Shown here: piece by piece, positions 36,744 through 47,419 of the stretch | Numbering within the stretch: the first letter of the stretch is position 1 | How the letters are laid out: the number at the start of each line of letters is the position of its first letter | Assembly (NCBI RefSeq): GCF_033439725.1 | Contig: NW_026944386.1 | Coordinates: 248,001 to 312,000, forward strand | Reading direction: 5' to 3' | Origin: Neurospora tetraspora | Taxonomy: Eukaryota; Ascomycota; Sordariomycetes; Sordariales; Sordariaceae | DNA length: 64,000 bases | The notes under the pieces: model-generated | Database searches by the model: none | The model's input: the letters and a program-made list of their open reading frames with translations, nothing else | What the model was told of the DNA's origin: nothing | Position numbers and translations under genes: made by a program

Positions 36744-37693
36744 GCGAATCGACACCACGACCGTGACGATGTGCTAGGATAGTGGTAGTGGTGGACGGGA
36801 GATGAGAGAAGGACCAATCTGCGAATCGCTCCCGCATGGCTTAGATCCCACCTCCTGCCGAGTGTCATTAAGCCGGGAAACGTATGACCTGTATCATCAT
36901 ATTGGGGGAGCGAGGAAGAGGAACTCAATAGACGGTTTATTGGCATTTACTTATGGAGTGACTGTGGCTGCTGGGGAGTGAACTGAGGTGACATATGCCA
37001 TTATGATGACTGAAATGGTAAACATATTGTGTGCGCGCCTCGTTGACTGAATTATTTCTAAAGTGGGCGTAGCACGAGTCGTTGAAAGAAATGCAGTGGT
37101 TGTGTTGTGAACTGGTTCTTTCCCCCTTTGGGCTTCACTGCATGAAGTGCAACCTACAGTAGACCATCCTTCAATAATCCAGTCGATTAAAAAATGACTG
37201 CTTTTTGTGAGCATAGTCAATATCGTCAATAAATATGTTTGGCCTTTGCAGCAGCCTTATCACCCACTATCAAGCGGAAAGTGAGGAAGCTCCTGCACCC
37301 GAGGGGAGTCGTTAACATTCGGGCTCACGGACGCTATCAAGTCCAGGCACAGATTTCCCCTAGCAGAACACCACTTCCTCCACTCAACACAAACAAATGT
37401 TCATCTCAAGTGCATAAGCACCTTCCCACGGAGCTAATAGTCTTTGTGAAAAGACCATGATCCCAGACTATCACGAAGCTGCAGTTCAAAGAGGTTCGTT
37501 TTCGTCGATATCCCCAAAAAAAAAATAAAAAAATTCCAATTCAACAACCGCACTACCACTACCACGTTGGGCAACCCCGCTATAACATTGACATCTCACT
37601 GACCTTTGTACCACCACCACATCAGAACTGCTCACACTATCACTCGCAAACAACGACCACAATTATCTATACGAGGAGCCTCCAGCTCCCAGC
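36744..37693. other. Spacer and promoter region upstream of MAK10
   Basis: About 950 bases between ATP15 and the MAK10-like gene. An A-rich run is present near 37.52 kb, followed by a CA-rich leader up to 37693. No gene seen. Confidence 0.45.
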
Positions 37694-40561
37694 ATGTCTA
37701 ATCCGGGGATTATCGCCACCAATATCACCAAAAAGTTTCTCTCTGCTTGTAAAAGTAGGTCACCGTCCCCTGCCTCCACTGACTGAGATCTCACGATGAT
37801 GCTAACCAGTCGCTTCTCACTCCTACAGCTTTAGAAACCGGTGAGATCGTAAAGGATGGCTATTTCACTCTGTTCGAGGCCGTCGGGGCTCTCGAGGTAT
37901 GCATCTTCCTTCTCTCACAGCTGCATACACATGACTAACACCACCTCCAGATCGGTGATCCCAAGATGGACAGCGGCTGTCTAGCGCCCGGCGAAACTCT
38001 GGAGGAAACCTACGATGTGAACCGACCGCTATCTGCCCCGGAGGTCCTCGGTATCATTGACCAGCTACTTTGTCTCGAAATGGCCTGGCATCTGGGATAT
38101 CCCCTATCGCAGACTATCCTCACCAGCGTCTATATCGAAGCTCTGGTGGAACCGGCGTCGGCTACGCTGCAAGAGGCAGACTTTGTGAGGAACCGCAAGA
38201 TGCCAAGGGATCCCATGACGACTGTTTTGAGGGCGTATTGTCTGGGACTGGTGAGGACTTGTGCGGATGTCTTGGAGACGATTAGGGATGAGCTCTATTA
38301 CGAGGTGAGTTTGGCCGGATGAGAGGCAGTGGGTGAGGTGCTGACACACATGACAGGAAGAGGACTTTGTGACCAACACCTACCGTCGGAACCTCATGGA
38401 TCACATTGACCGGTATGAGATCAGGGATGAGATCTTATCAGCCAAGCACACGCTCCATGGCCTTAGGGCTGAGATTGGAACCGACATGACACAGGCTCTT
38501 TCGTTCCGTCTGGAACTAAGGTCAGCCTTCCTTCGGGCTCTCGAACTCATAGAGGATCGTGGTAGCCCCGACTCTCTCCAGATACCCTGGTATCAGATGC
38601 ACAGCGTCTGGGAAGCCATCCTCAAGCTCCCCGGCCTAGCAAAGGAGGTTCCCGAGGCTTTCAGCACCAAGCTTCAGCGGAAATTGGCGAGTAGTATGCC
38701 TCCTCGGCCGATAGTAACGCTCAGCTTTGACGAAGCGGCGAAGCACTTCAAGAAGCTATGCAACGACGCCATCGACGCCGTCAAGATCCTGGACTATCAC
38801 GATTCCCAGAGCCTTCTCAACTTCGTCTTCCACTTCCAGGCCCAGAAACCTCAACCGCTAGTCTACATCCGCTGTCTCCTCCAAAACCTCTTGTTCAAAG
38901 ACATGGTTCTCCTCGACCGGCTCAGCATCCGCCAAGTCATGGACGACGACCTCTCCATCGTCGTCATGCCCGCCCACGAGCTCCTCGATCCCAACAACGA
39001 CCTCGTCGAAGCCCCCCACTCGGCCCGCTTCGCCATCGCCCACCAGATGGAACTCTTCCGCAAGCGCGCCGCCCAAGCCTACATCGACATCTTCCGCGTG
39101 CTATGCCAGAACCGGTGTCGCGTGCGGCGCATGTTCTGCCACCTGATCCAAGACTGGGAGCAGGTCCAGCTGGACGCCGAAGACATCGACCAGCTTTTGC
39201 AGATCCAAATCGACGAGAAGCCGCTGGCCTATCAATCCCAGACCACGCTCACTTTGGGTTCCGAACCTGGTTACTCTCTGCCTTTATCCTCGTGGGCATA
39301 CCTTTACAAGCTTCGTCTAATGGAGTGGATAGTCCAACTAGGCTTCGAACTCGAGGTCTATGCCCCAGACGAGTTGGCAGGCATGTACTGGTATCTTTCC
39401 CACCTGGCCAAAACAAGGGCTCAGCACGTGGAACGCATCCAGGCTTTTACCAACCACCGGTTTAACGAACTTCGCTCTTCGTCTTCTTCTACCTCCCCCC
39501 CTTCCTCCTCCTCCGTCGTCTCCCCCTCCTCCCCATCCTCCTCCACCCTCGGCCTCACCCACGCCCACCCCCCTCCTCCCTCTTCCTACACCAAACCCAT
39601 CCCCGCCACCCCTTGGATCCCCCCCACCCAACCCTACCACCCCCCGCGCGGCTGGCCCGTTTCCATCTCCCCCTCCATCTCCTCCCCTTCCGCCCCCTCG
39701 GGCCCCTCCGGGGCTGGGGCTGGGCCCACAACCCACCACTACTCCACAACCCCCGAAGCATCCTTCACCCGCTCCCTCACCTATTTACGGAGTACAATCC
39801 TCGACGCCGCCATAACCTGGGAATTCGCCGACACCGTCTCACTAATCTACACCATCCTCTCCCGCCTTTCCCTCATCTCCCCTCCCCCGCGACCGTACGG
39901 GACGGACGAGCATCGGTATGAAGTGCGGATGAAGCCGTTTAGGGCTGTCAGTTTGCCGGAGGTTCCCGGGTTTGAAACCTGGAAGGGCTGTACGGCGACG
40001 GCGACGGCGCAGGCGGCGCAGCAGGGACGGGATTGGGATGGTGGTGAAGGTGGTGAAGAAAAGACGGGTAGTTTGTTGGGGTTCGCGGTGCAAGCGGTGG
40101 GACAGGCGAAGAAGGCTTTTGGGGTTTTGGAAGGGTTGGGGGAGCGGGAGGCTTTTTCTGGTGGTGGTGGTGGTGGTGGCGGTGGAGGGGTTTTTTTTGG
40201 AGGTCAATTCGAAAGTGCGCCGACGGTGACGACGGGAGTAGCGGCCACGGCAACGGAAGCTGGAGGTGATGGTGTCAAGCAAGGACAGGGACAGGGACAG
40301 AAGCCGCAGGAACCGGGGAGAGGAGGACATAAACGGTGGATGGAGAATGTCAGGCGGTATAGACGCAGTGTGGAGAAGGCGGAGAGGATCCTGGAAGGGG
40401 GGATCAGGAAGGCGGTGGAGATGGATGCGGAGGGGAGGACAACGGAGGAGATTAAGAAGGTGGTAGAGGTTAGGGTGCCGAGGAGTGAGAAGGTGTGGGA
40501 GCAAGGGGGGCATTGGTGGTGGATTGTGCCTGATGTTGAGGTTGTGGAGGGGAGTGAGTAG
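37694..40561 (+). CDS. mak10: NatC N-terminal acetyltransferase auxiliary subunit (Mak10/NAA35)
   Basis: Exons 37694-37754, 37829-37896, 37951-38304 and 38357-40561; 895 residues. The conserved block GYFTLFEAVGALEIGDPKMDSG is diagnostic for Mak10, followed by APEVLGIIDQLLCLEMAWHLGYPLSQTILTSVYIEAL and the helix-rich body. Mak10 anchors the NatC complex (Mak3/NAA30 catalytic, Mak31/NAA38) to the ribosome; NatC acetylates nascent proteins starting Met-Leu, Met-Ile and the like. Introns are 74, 54 and 52 nt. A long Ser/Pro-rich, probably disordered insertion (about residues 534-630) and a Gly run (about 762-775) make it longer than many homologues. The C-terminus ends in charged helices. Confidence 0.9.
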
Positions 40562-41302
40562 ATAGATGTGTCTGTAGTATGGGGATAGTTGGTTAAACAG
40601 AACGAGAGGAGGGTGGTATGGCATATAAGGTTTCGAGGGATTGATTAGGCGTGGTATGGCTATGGATGGATCCTAGATGGCGTGTGCGAACATAGGTCGG
40701 TCGATATCAAGATCATCCTTTTCTACTACTCAGCTCTAGACACTGGTTGAGGCAAGGGTATGACATTCACAAGATGGAAGAGAGATGCAAATGAAGACGG
40801 ACGTCAGAGCTAAACCAAACCAAGTTCAAAAAAAGACAATACGACGAAAGTAGTTTACATCATCTCTCATAATCCAAACTCCCTAACTTTGCGTTCTCCG
40901 CTTCGGCAACATCGCTCGCCTCCCGTGTATTGTACAGGGTGTATCAAACATCCATCCTCCATGCGTCTTCATCGCTGACTTTTTTTCGCTTTTCCCCTTT
41001 CTTTCCTCCTCACTCCTTTCTGGGTAGGTAGAACCAAGAAACTGTTGTTGTTCATCTGTTGTTGTTGTTGTTGTTGTTGTTTTGTTATGCTGCTGTTGCT
41101 GAAGATAAAAGGGTATCGAGACGATATCCGCCAAGCAATCAGATAATATTTCGTAGCCACTCATCATCGTCCAAGACTAGAAGTCCATGTGCTCGAAGGG
41201 ATTGTCGACGTCGAATTGGTACAGCAGAAAGGGACATAAGATGGCGTCCTTCGCCCACTAAGCGTACGCTGCGTACCTCGCGAGCTGCGGTGCCACAGCC
41301 CT
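40562..41302. other. Convergent 3' region between MAK10 and the PMP47-like gene
   Basis: About 740 bases between the stop codons of two convergent genes, containing a GTT microsatellite near 41.06 kb. No gene supported. Confidence 0.5.
41057..41081. repeat. (GTT)n microsatellite
   Basis: About eight GTT units in the 3' flank shared by two convergent genes. Confidence 0.85.
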
Positions 41303-42507
41303 CTAGGCAAGGGCCTTGCGAGTAACACTGCCCCTTAGCTTGACGGTCTGCTCGTAGAGCACGTCCTTGAAGGCGAAGAGGAAGGCAGCCGTGAGGACGG
41401 ACTGGGTGACCTTGGGGCCGATGCCTATTTTTTTTTCAGAGTCTTTGTTAGCCATCCATCATCCCACTCCCTCTCTCTTCCCATCATCACCAGAGGACGA
41501 GGACAGCAGTGAAGACTCACCCTTGTACAACCCAGCATACCCCTCCTCCCTAACCACGCGATTAATCGCCTCCATCATGCCCTCCTTCTTGCCGCCATCG
41601 CCAGGCGCAACATGCATCTGGCTCTTGACCGTAATATACGGATACGTCACGCTCGTAGCAAACAGCTTGCCGGCCGCGCCCAAAAAGAACGCCAGCGTGG
41701 CCGTCATCTTGCGTCTCTTCTCCACCGCGTTCTTCATCTGCTCGAACAGGGTATACTGCAAGATGGGGTTAATAACCAGCACCAGCGCCGGCACCACTCC
41801 GGCAAACAGCGCCTGGGGTCCCTCATTCTTGAGCAGCGCCAAAAGGGTGCCAATAGTGCTAGGCTTCTTTGCCGCCGGTGCGCCCGGTAGAGCGTCCTTC
41901 TCGTCTTCAGCAGCAGCAGCCTTGCGCGTGGTCATGCGCGTGTTAACCACCCAGATGGGGTTGGTCAGGATCACGGTCGCGGAGCCGGCGATGGCGCCGG
42001 CGATCATGGATTCCACGGTAGTCAGCTTCTTGGAGGCCCGCCCGGTTTTGACGGCGGCGGCTTCGAAGAAGGCGCGCGTCCATTCGTACCAGTAGTAGTA
42101 GACGAAGTTGGTGACGGAGATGCCGAACAGGGCCGATGACAAACCGGAGTAGAGGCCGGAGATGCCCTCGCGCGCAACGATTTTCTGGACGGCGGCGAGG
42201 AAGGTGGTGTCGACGGAGCGCTTGGATTCGACCTGGGCGCGGGTGGAGAGGGTGATTAGGGGGTAGCTGTTGTTGTTGTTGGGTTTGTTTGTTAGTGATG
42301 TGATGATCTGGAGGGGGGAGGCGTGGACTGGACTGGACTGAGGCAGGGACCTGGATGGGAGGAGGACGGGGAGATGATGGCCTGGACAGGGAGTGATGGG
42401 GAGATGGATGCTCACGTCAGGGCCATGGACAGAATGCCACCACCGGCGCCGGCGAGGGCGTGGGCGACGTTGTCATTTTGGGGGATGACGGGCTTGGACT
42501 GCGACAT
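41303..42507 (-). CDS. Peroxisomal adenine nucleotide carrier (PMP47/ANT1 type)
   Basis: Exons 42507-42416, 42266-41521 and 41424-41303; 319 residues. A carrier-family protein with three repeats, but the repeat signatures are those of the peroxisomal PMP47/SLC25A17 branch: TYPLITLSTRAQVE, LTNPIWVVNTRMT and VTYPYITVKSQMHV, rather than the PxDxxK of mitochondrial members. The start MSQSKPVIPQNDNVAHALAGAGGGILSMAL fits the first helix. PMP47/ANT1 proteins bring ATP into peroxisomes in exchange for AMP to activate medium-chain fatty acids for beta-oxidation. Introns are 149 and 96 nt; the first contains repeated GTT/AAC near its acceptor. An Ala/Lys-rich loop (KAAAAEDEKDALPGAPAAKK) is inserted in the middle repeat. 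Confidence 0.88.
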
Positions 42508-44104
42508 GTTGAATAACTTTTTGTTTGGTTGGTGATGTTGTTGTTGCGATGTAAGAGGCGGGGGTTGTCGCGGAAACAACGGACGGGACAGAAACAACAA
42601 ATGGGGAGTTGTCAAGTCAAGAGGAGAGGGAGGAGTTCAACAACAAGAGGCTATCGCCGTCTTCAAATTATTCTATCGTGAAAGAGGTACGAAAAAAGAA
42701 AACAAGCGAAGAAAAGTGATTTTCCTTGAATCTTATCCTGATGCCGCCTTTGCTCGGTTCAAGTGATCCAACTCTTTCCTCTTTGATGGAAAAGCAGCCG
42801 AGGTCCGATTGCTGTTGGAGTGGACTGCACTAACAGCAACCTCAGCGTTACAACGGGCTTGTCCACTGTGGGTGGTTAGGTTGGGGTTTCCATGGGGTAA
42901 GCTAACAGTTACAGCGACGTCACAGGGCAATTGGCTCTTTTAGTATTGCCTTTCTCCACGACTGGGAAAATCATGTGAAAGCCGAAGCTGGGATTCGGTA
43001 CTTGTTGCATTTTGTTCCCGTTCATGTCCCGTATTTCTCCAATGGTGCGGGGGATGCCGTTTCATGGTTTTTGAGTCTCAGTGCCGTTGCCGAGTGTTTG
43101 ACTCTTTCTGTATATTACGTATCGTGATTTTCATCCCCTTCCAACTCTCTGTCAATAGGTAACTCCCACTGACCGCCTTATACAACCAATTCAAACGGCA
43201 TGTACGAGTTGGAGGATGTGGTTAGAGCAGACAGCCACACGAAATGACGGCAACTTAAACAATTGGCCGATCCATATCAGAGTTGCATGACAGCCGAACC
43301 TTTTTGGGATGATATCCAGCATGCCCCTTTTATACACTTTGCCTGCCTCATCATCTTGGACCATCTCATTCTCTTCTGTTTGTCTTCGGGGTAAATACAG
43401 TACTCAACGAGTCAGCCCTCTGCTTGACGCATGTTTTCCGGGGCCCCGCATCGGCCTGTAAGTGGGAGGCACTGGCTGCACGTCATGATTAACCTCGGAA
43501 AACATGTTTTATTCTTTGATTATGAATTATCACCAACGTCGCTGTCGACCGTATCTTTCGGTTCAGTGACATGTAACGAATACGTACAGTACGGATTACA
43601 GTCCAAGCAACGCCAAGCTATAAATAACACACTGAGAAAGTAGTGGCGCTCAGCCGTGGCCCAGTCACAGCCCACCAGTGGCTGGAAAGTGGGGAACGGC
43701 CGACTGATTTTATCCCCTTCTGTACAGTTTAACCCCTTCTCCCCGTTGACCTCGACGGTTGAGACTGACCATTTTGCCCAACCACTGTCTATGCCTCTAC
43801 AGAATACTGCTTGATATAATCGGACATACAGTTGGTGAGCATTGGATCAAGGTTCTCTTGAGACAAAAGTCCCAATTCCCGGTGGAGCAATCAGCAAAAT
43901 CCGCTAATTTGCTCTGCGGCTCCTTCCGTCAATTTGTTTTGTCCTTTTCAACTCTTTGAAAGGACTCGTTGATATTCATCGGCAAAGAACACTCACTGTC
44001 AACTCTGACAGACTTCGAAGCCACACTTCAACGCGCTCGACGCGTTGTGTGAGACATCCTAGTTTACATCATCATTGAAAAGTTCTCCATAGGAACAAGT
44101 CGAT
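42508..44104. other. Divergent promoter region, 1.6 kb
   Basis: Between the divergent PMP47-like and Abp2-like genes. Small frames (60-70 codons) occur on both strands, none recognisable. Expected to hold both promoters and leaders. Confidence 0.45.
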
Positions 44105-46825
44105 ATGATACACTGGATCCCACCCGTCACGTAAATACTCAATATCCACCCCATCTTATACTGCCTCACGAATCCTAACTTGGTCACTAGTAAAAAATCG
44201 TTCAAGAAGCAGCCGCATCCTTACGCCTCCACGCTGCACATCAGTGACAACTGGAACACGATGCAGGAAGGCCAACAGGCCTTGGAAGAAGCAGAGTCAG
44301 ACCTCCAAGAGAATCCTCAGCCGGGACCTTCATCAGCTTCTCAACTTCAGCCCGGTACCTTGACGGCATCGCCCACCTCCATCGACCCGATTTCAGACAT
44401 GGGCCAGGCTGCTAGTACCAGCGCCGAATCTGCTGCCGAGTCTACCACCGAATCACCCACAGACAAGACACCCACTCAGTCAACTAGTCAACCAGCCGGT
44501 GGTGTCTCAGGTACACCACAGCCTGCGGCCATGTCTGCCCCTGCTGCTGCTACTGCTTCCGCGTCTGCATCTGTTGCTCCCGCTCCCACACCACCAGCTC
44601 GCTCTCCTCGACCAAATTACCCACCATATGCCACCCGTCCTCCTCTCCCAGACGTAAACGTCACGTCAGAGACAATAGAGGATGCCTATGTCGACTTCAT
44701 CTTCCACTGCAATCCCCATGTGCCGTTGGACACCGACACCATGGTGCTCCGGGATACCTTCTCAGATCCCCCAAAAAGTGGTGGCAAGTCCTTCAACACA
44801 TTTGTCCTCTTCGGCCTGATCAAGCAGCTGGAGACCAAGGAAATCAAGACATGGGCGGAATTGGCCCTCAAGCTGGGTGTTGACCCACCTGACACGGACA
44901 AGGGCGAGAGTTCGCAGAAAATTCAGCAGTATGCTGTTCGTTTGAAGAGATGGATGCACTCAATGCATATTGACTCGTTTTTCGAGTACCTTGTCGGACG
45001 GGAGCACGAGTACTGGGTAGATATCCCTTCGCTGGCTATTCCGCTCAGCGAAATTGAAAGAGACGGTGTCCGTGCCGAGGATGATATGGCCCTACGAGCT
45101 TTGTTGCCGCATATCAGACCAAGGCGAGGCAGGAGGAAGCCCGGAGAGGATGATGCTCAGTCCCCTTTGCCTCCAGGTGGAGAACCTTGGTCTGCTCACC
45201 CAGCTCAAAGAGGAAGTGTCTTCACGTTTGATAACACAAGGCTTGGAGTGCCTGGTCAAGGAGCTCCGTGGGGTAACAATGATGGGGGTCAGACGCCAAT
45301 GACTGCTTATCCCCAGTCTGCCATTACTCCTACCACGAGAACCAACTTTTGGTCTGATGAGCCTAGGTCGGCTATCACCCCATCAGGTTCAAAGCCCAAG
45401 TCTCTGAGTAGGCGACACGGGGCTAAAGTGGTATCGTCGGCATGGCGGACTGGTGGAGCCACAGGTAGAGTCCGAGGACGACCGCCTATCAACCGACAAC
45501 TCAACAGTGATGGCCCCTTTTCAGCCTTCCCGGCATCGAGTGATTCGCCTCACTACGGAAAGCACACCTTTCCCAATAACCCACCGCCGTCACAAACCCC
45601 AATTCTGCCTCCTCCACGACCAAATCCCCCAGCAGCCACTCAAACCCCAACATCCGCAACGGCTCAACCATCACCAACGGTCCGAGAAGCCCCAGCTCCA
45701 GCAGCATCCGGCCGTCCAGCAAAGCGCACCCGCCTCTCCCTCCAAGTCCCCGAGCGCGTAGGCAACGAAGTCCGCCTCGCCACTCCTCCCCTCCTAGCCC
45801 CCGCCCCGCCTACGCTCATGGTAAACGGCCAAGCGCAGCCTGCTGCTTCCAACACCCACCCCCAATACGCCCAAATCAGCAGCCAACACCACCAAGCCTC
45901 ACAACCCACCCTCCTCCCTTCTGGTCCATCTTCCTCCTCCTCCGCACATCCTAACCCCAACCCCATCCCCTCCTCCTCCTCCCTCACAGGCCACGGCCCC
46001 CTCGGCCCCTCCCCCTTCACGCCCTCCTCGCTCGCCGACCCTGCCGTCGACAAATACAACCTCCTCGACGTCGAGTCCATCTTCATCCACCAGATCTTGA
46101 CGGCTACCTGGCTCGATAGCGCGGGTAACCCGATCCCTGCTTGTTCGGTCGACGAAGCGTTTGCGTTTTGTCACACGGTTATCGAGAACTTCCATCGGAA
46201 TGCGACGAATAGGGAGGGGTTCCTGATTAATCTTGCCGCGCTGGCGGGGGGGTATAGTCTCATGAATCGAGATGGGGGACCTGCCGGGAGGGTGGATGCG
46301 GGGCAGGGAGTTGGGGGTGGGCCGGGGAGGGGGTTGAGGGTTACGAAATTGGGGGAGGGGGTTGATGAGCCTGGGACTGGAGGGGAGGGGGAAGGAGGTG
46401 GGAAGTGGATCAAGGTTTTGGCGGTTTGGGAACTCAGGTTGGGAGGGATATGTGGGAATTTTTCGATGGAGGAGGTGGTTAGAGTAGGGAAGTGGGGTGG
46501 TGGGGGGAAGAAGAAGGCTGATGAGTCTTCTTCTGCTGAGAATGCTGCGGTTGGTGCAGAAGGAGAGAATAACGGGGAGGGATCAAGTGCTGGTGGTGAA
46601 AAGAGTGGTAGAGGAGGGAAGAGACAGGGTAAGAAATTATCGAAGAAGGAGGAGGAGGAACTGGAGAAAAAGAAGAGAGAGGAGGAGCTGAAGAAGGCTG
46701 AGGAAGAGAAAAAGATGTGGCAAGCAAAGTTTATGGAGATGGTGGCTGCGGTGAAGAAGAGGGATGAGGAGTTGGCCATGTTGAAGGGGACTATGTTGCA
46801 TGCTTTGAGGGAGAGGGAGGCATAG
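44105..46825 (+). CDS. ARS-binding protein 2 (Abp2)-like DNA-binding protein
   Basis: Exons 44105-44130 and 44191-46825; 886 residues. The tiny first exon (MIHWIPPVT) is inferred: ATG, then donor GTAAATAC, branch TCCTAAC and acceptor CACTAG exactly before the continuing frame; the next ATG in frame is at 44261. Residues about 167-320 form a conserved block (VTSETIEDAYVDFIFHCNP, PPKSGGKSFNTFVLFGLIKQLE, IKTWAELALKLGVDPPD, QQYAVRLKRWMHSMHIDSFFEYLVG) that I recognise as the fungal Abp2 family, first described as binding replication-origin-like DNA in fission yeast. An AT-hook-like RGRPP lies near residue 440. Flanks are Pro/Ser/Thr/Gln-rich and disordered. The C-terminus (about 818-886) is Lys/Glu-rich coiled coil. 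Probably nuclear. Confidence 0.75.
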
Positions 46826-47419
46826 TACAAGAATTTTGACTCATACGTTGATCACATACCCCGAGTTACGAAACAAGAATATCAAATAAAACTATTGCCA
46901 GTGTATCTTCCATCTTGGGGAGTCAACTACTCAGGTGGAGAGGATATCTCGAAGGGTTAGGGTTGTACCCGAGGGCACCGCCGCACAGTGTCCAGACCTT
47001 AAGCGGCAGCCACAGCCACACGCGTGTCACCCCTGACAGGTGTCCCACTTCCGCCGCGTCACCCCTTTCTAGAACGCCCCCGATCGCCCCTTATCGCGGG
47101 ACGTCTAACAATTGGCCCGCTATCACAAAGTGTCGGATGGAGTTGACCTCTCCTGAACAGACATCTCTGTCAGCCTCTCTTCAACCACACTTTAGTCCAG
47201 CAGACAGTTCACGTCGTTGGCTTCTTGCTTCAGCTTCTCGCGCCATGAACAACCTCTAATCGAATTGGATCCTCCTTCGACACTCTCGTTTCCCAACTCT
47301 TCTTTTTGCTTTTAATAGTGTCCTTGTTAATGATTTGATCCGATCCTCCGAGAATCGAGAATTGTTTACTTCAACTTGTCGCAATAACCATCGCGAATCG
47401 CACATACATACGAAACACA
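46826..47419. other. Spacer and promoter of the GT32-like gene
   Basis: About 590 bases between two plus-strand genes, with no frame that resembles a protein. It should contain the promoter and leader of the next gene (leader CACAATG at the start codon). Confidence 0.45.
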
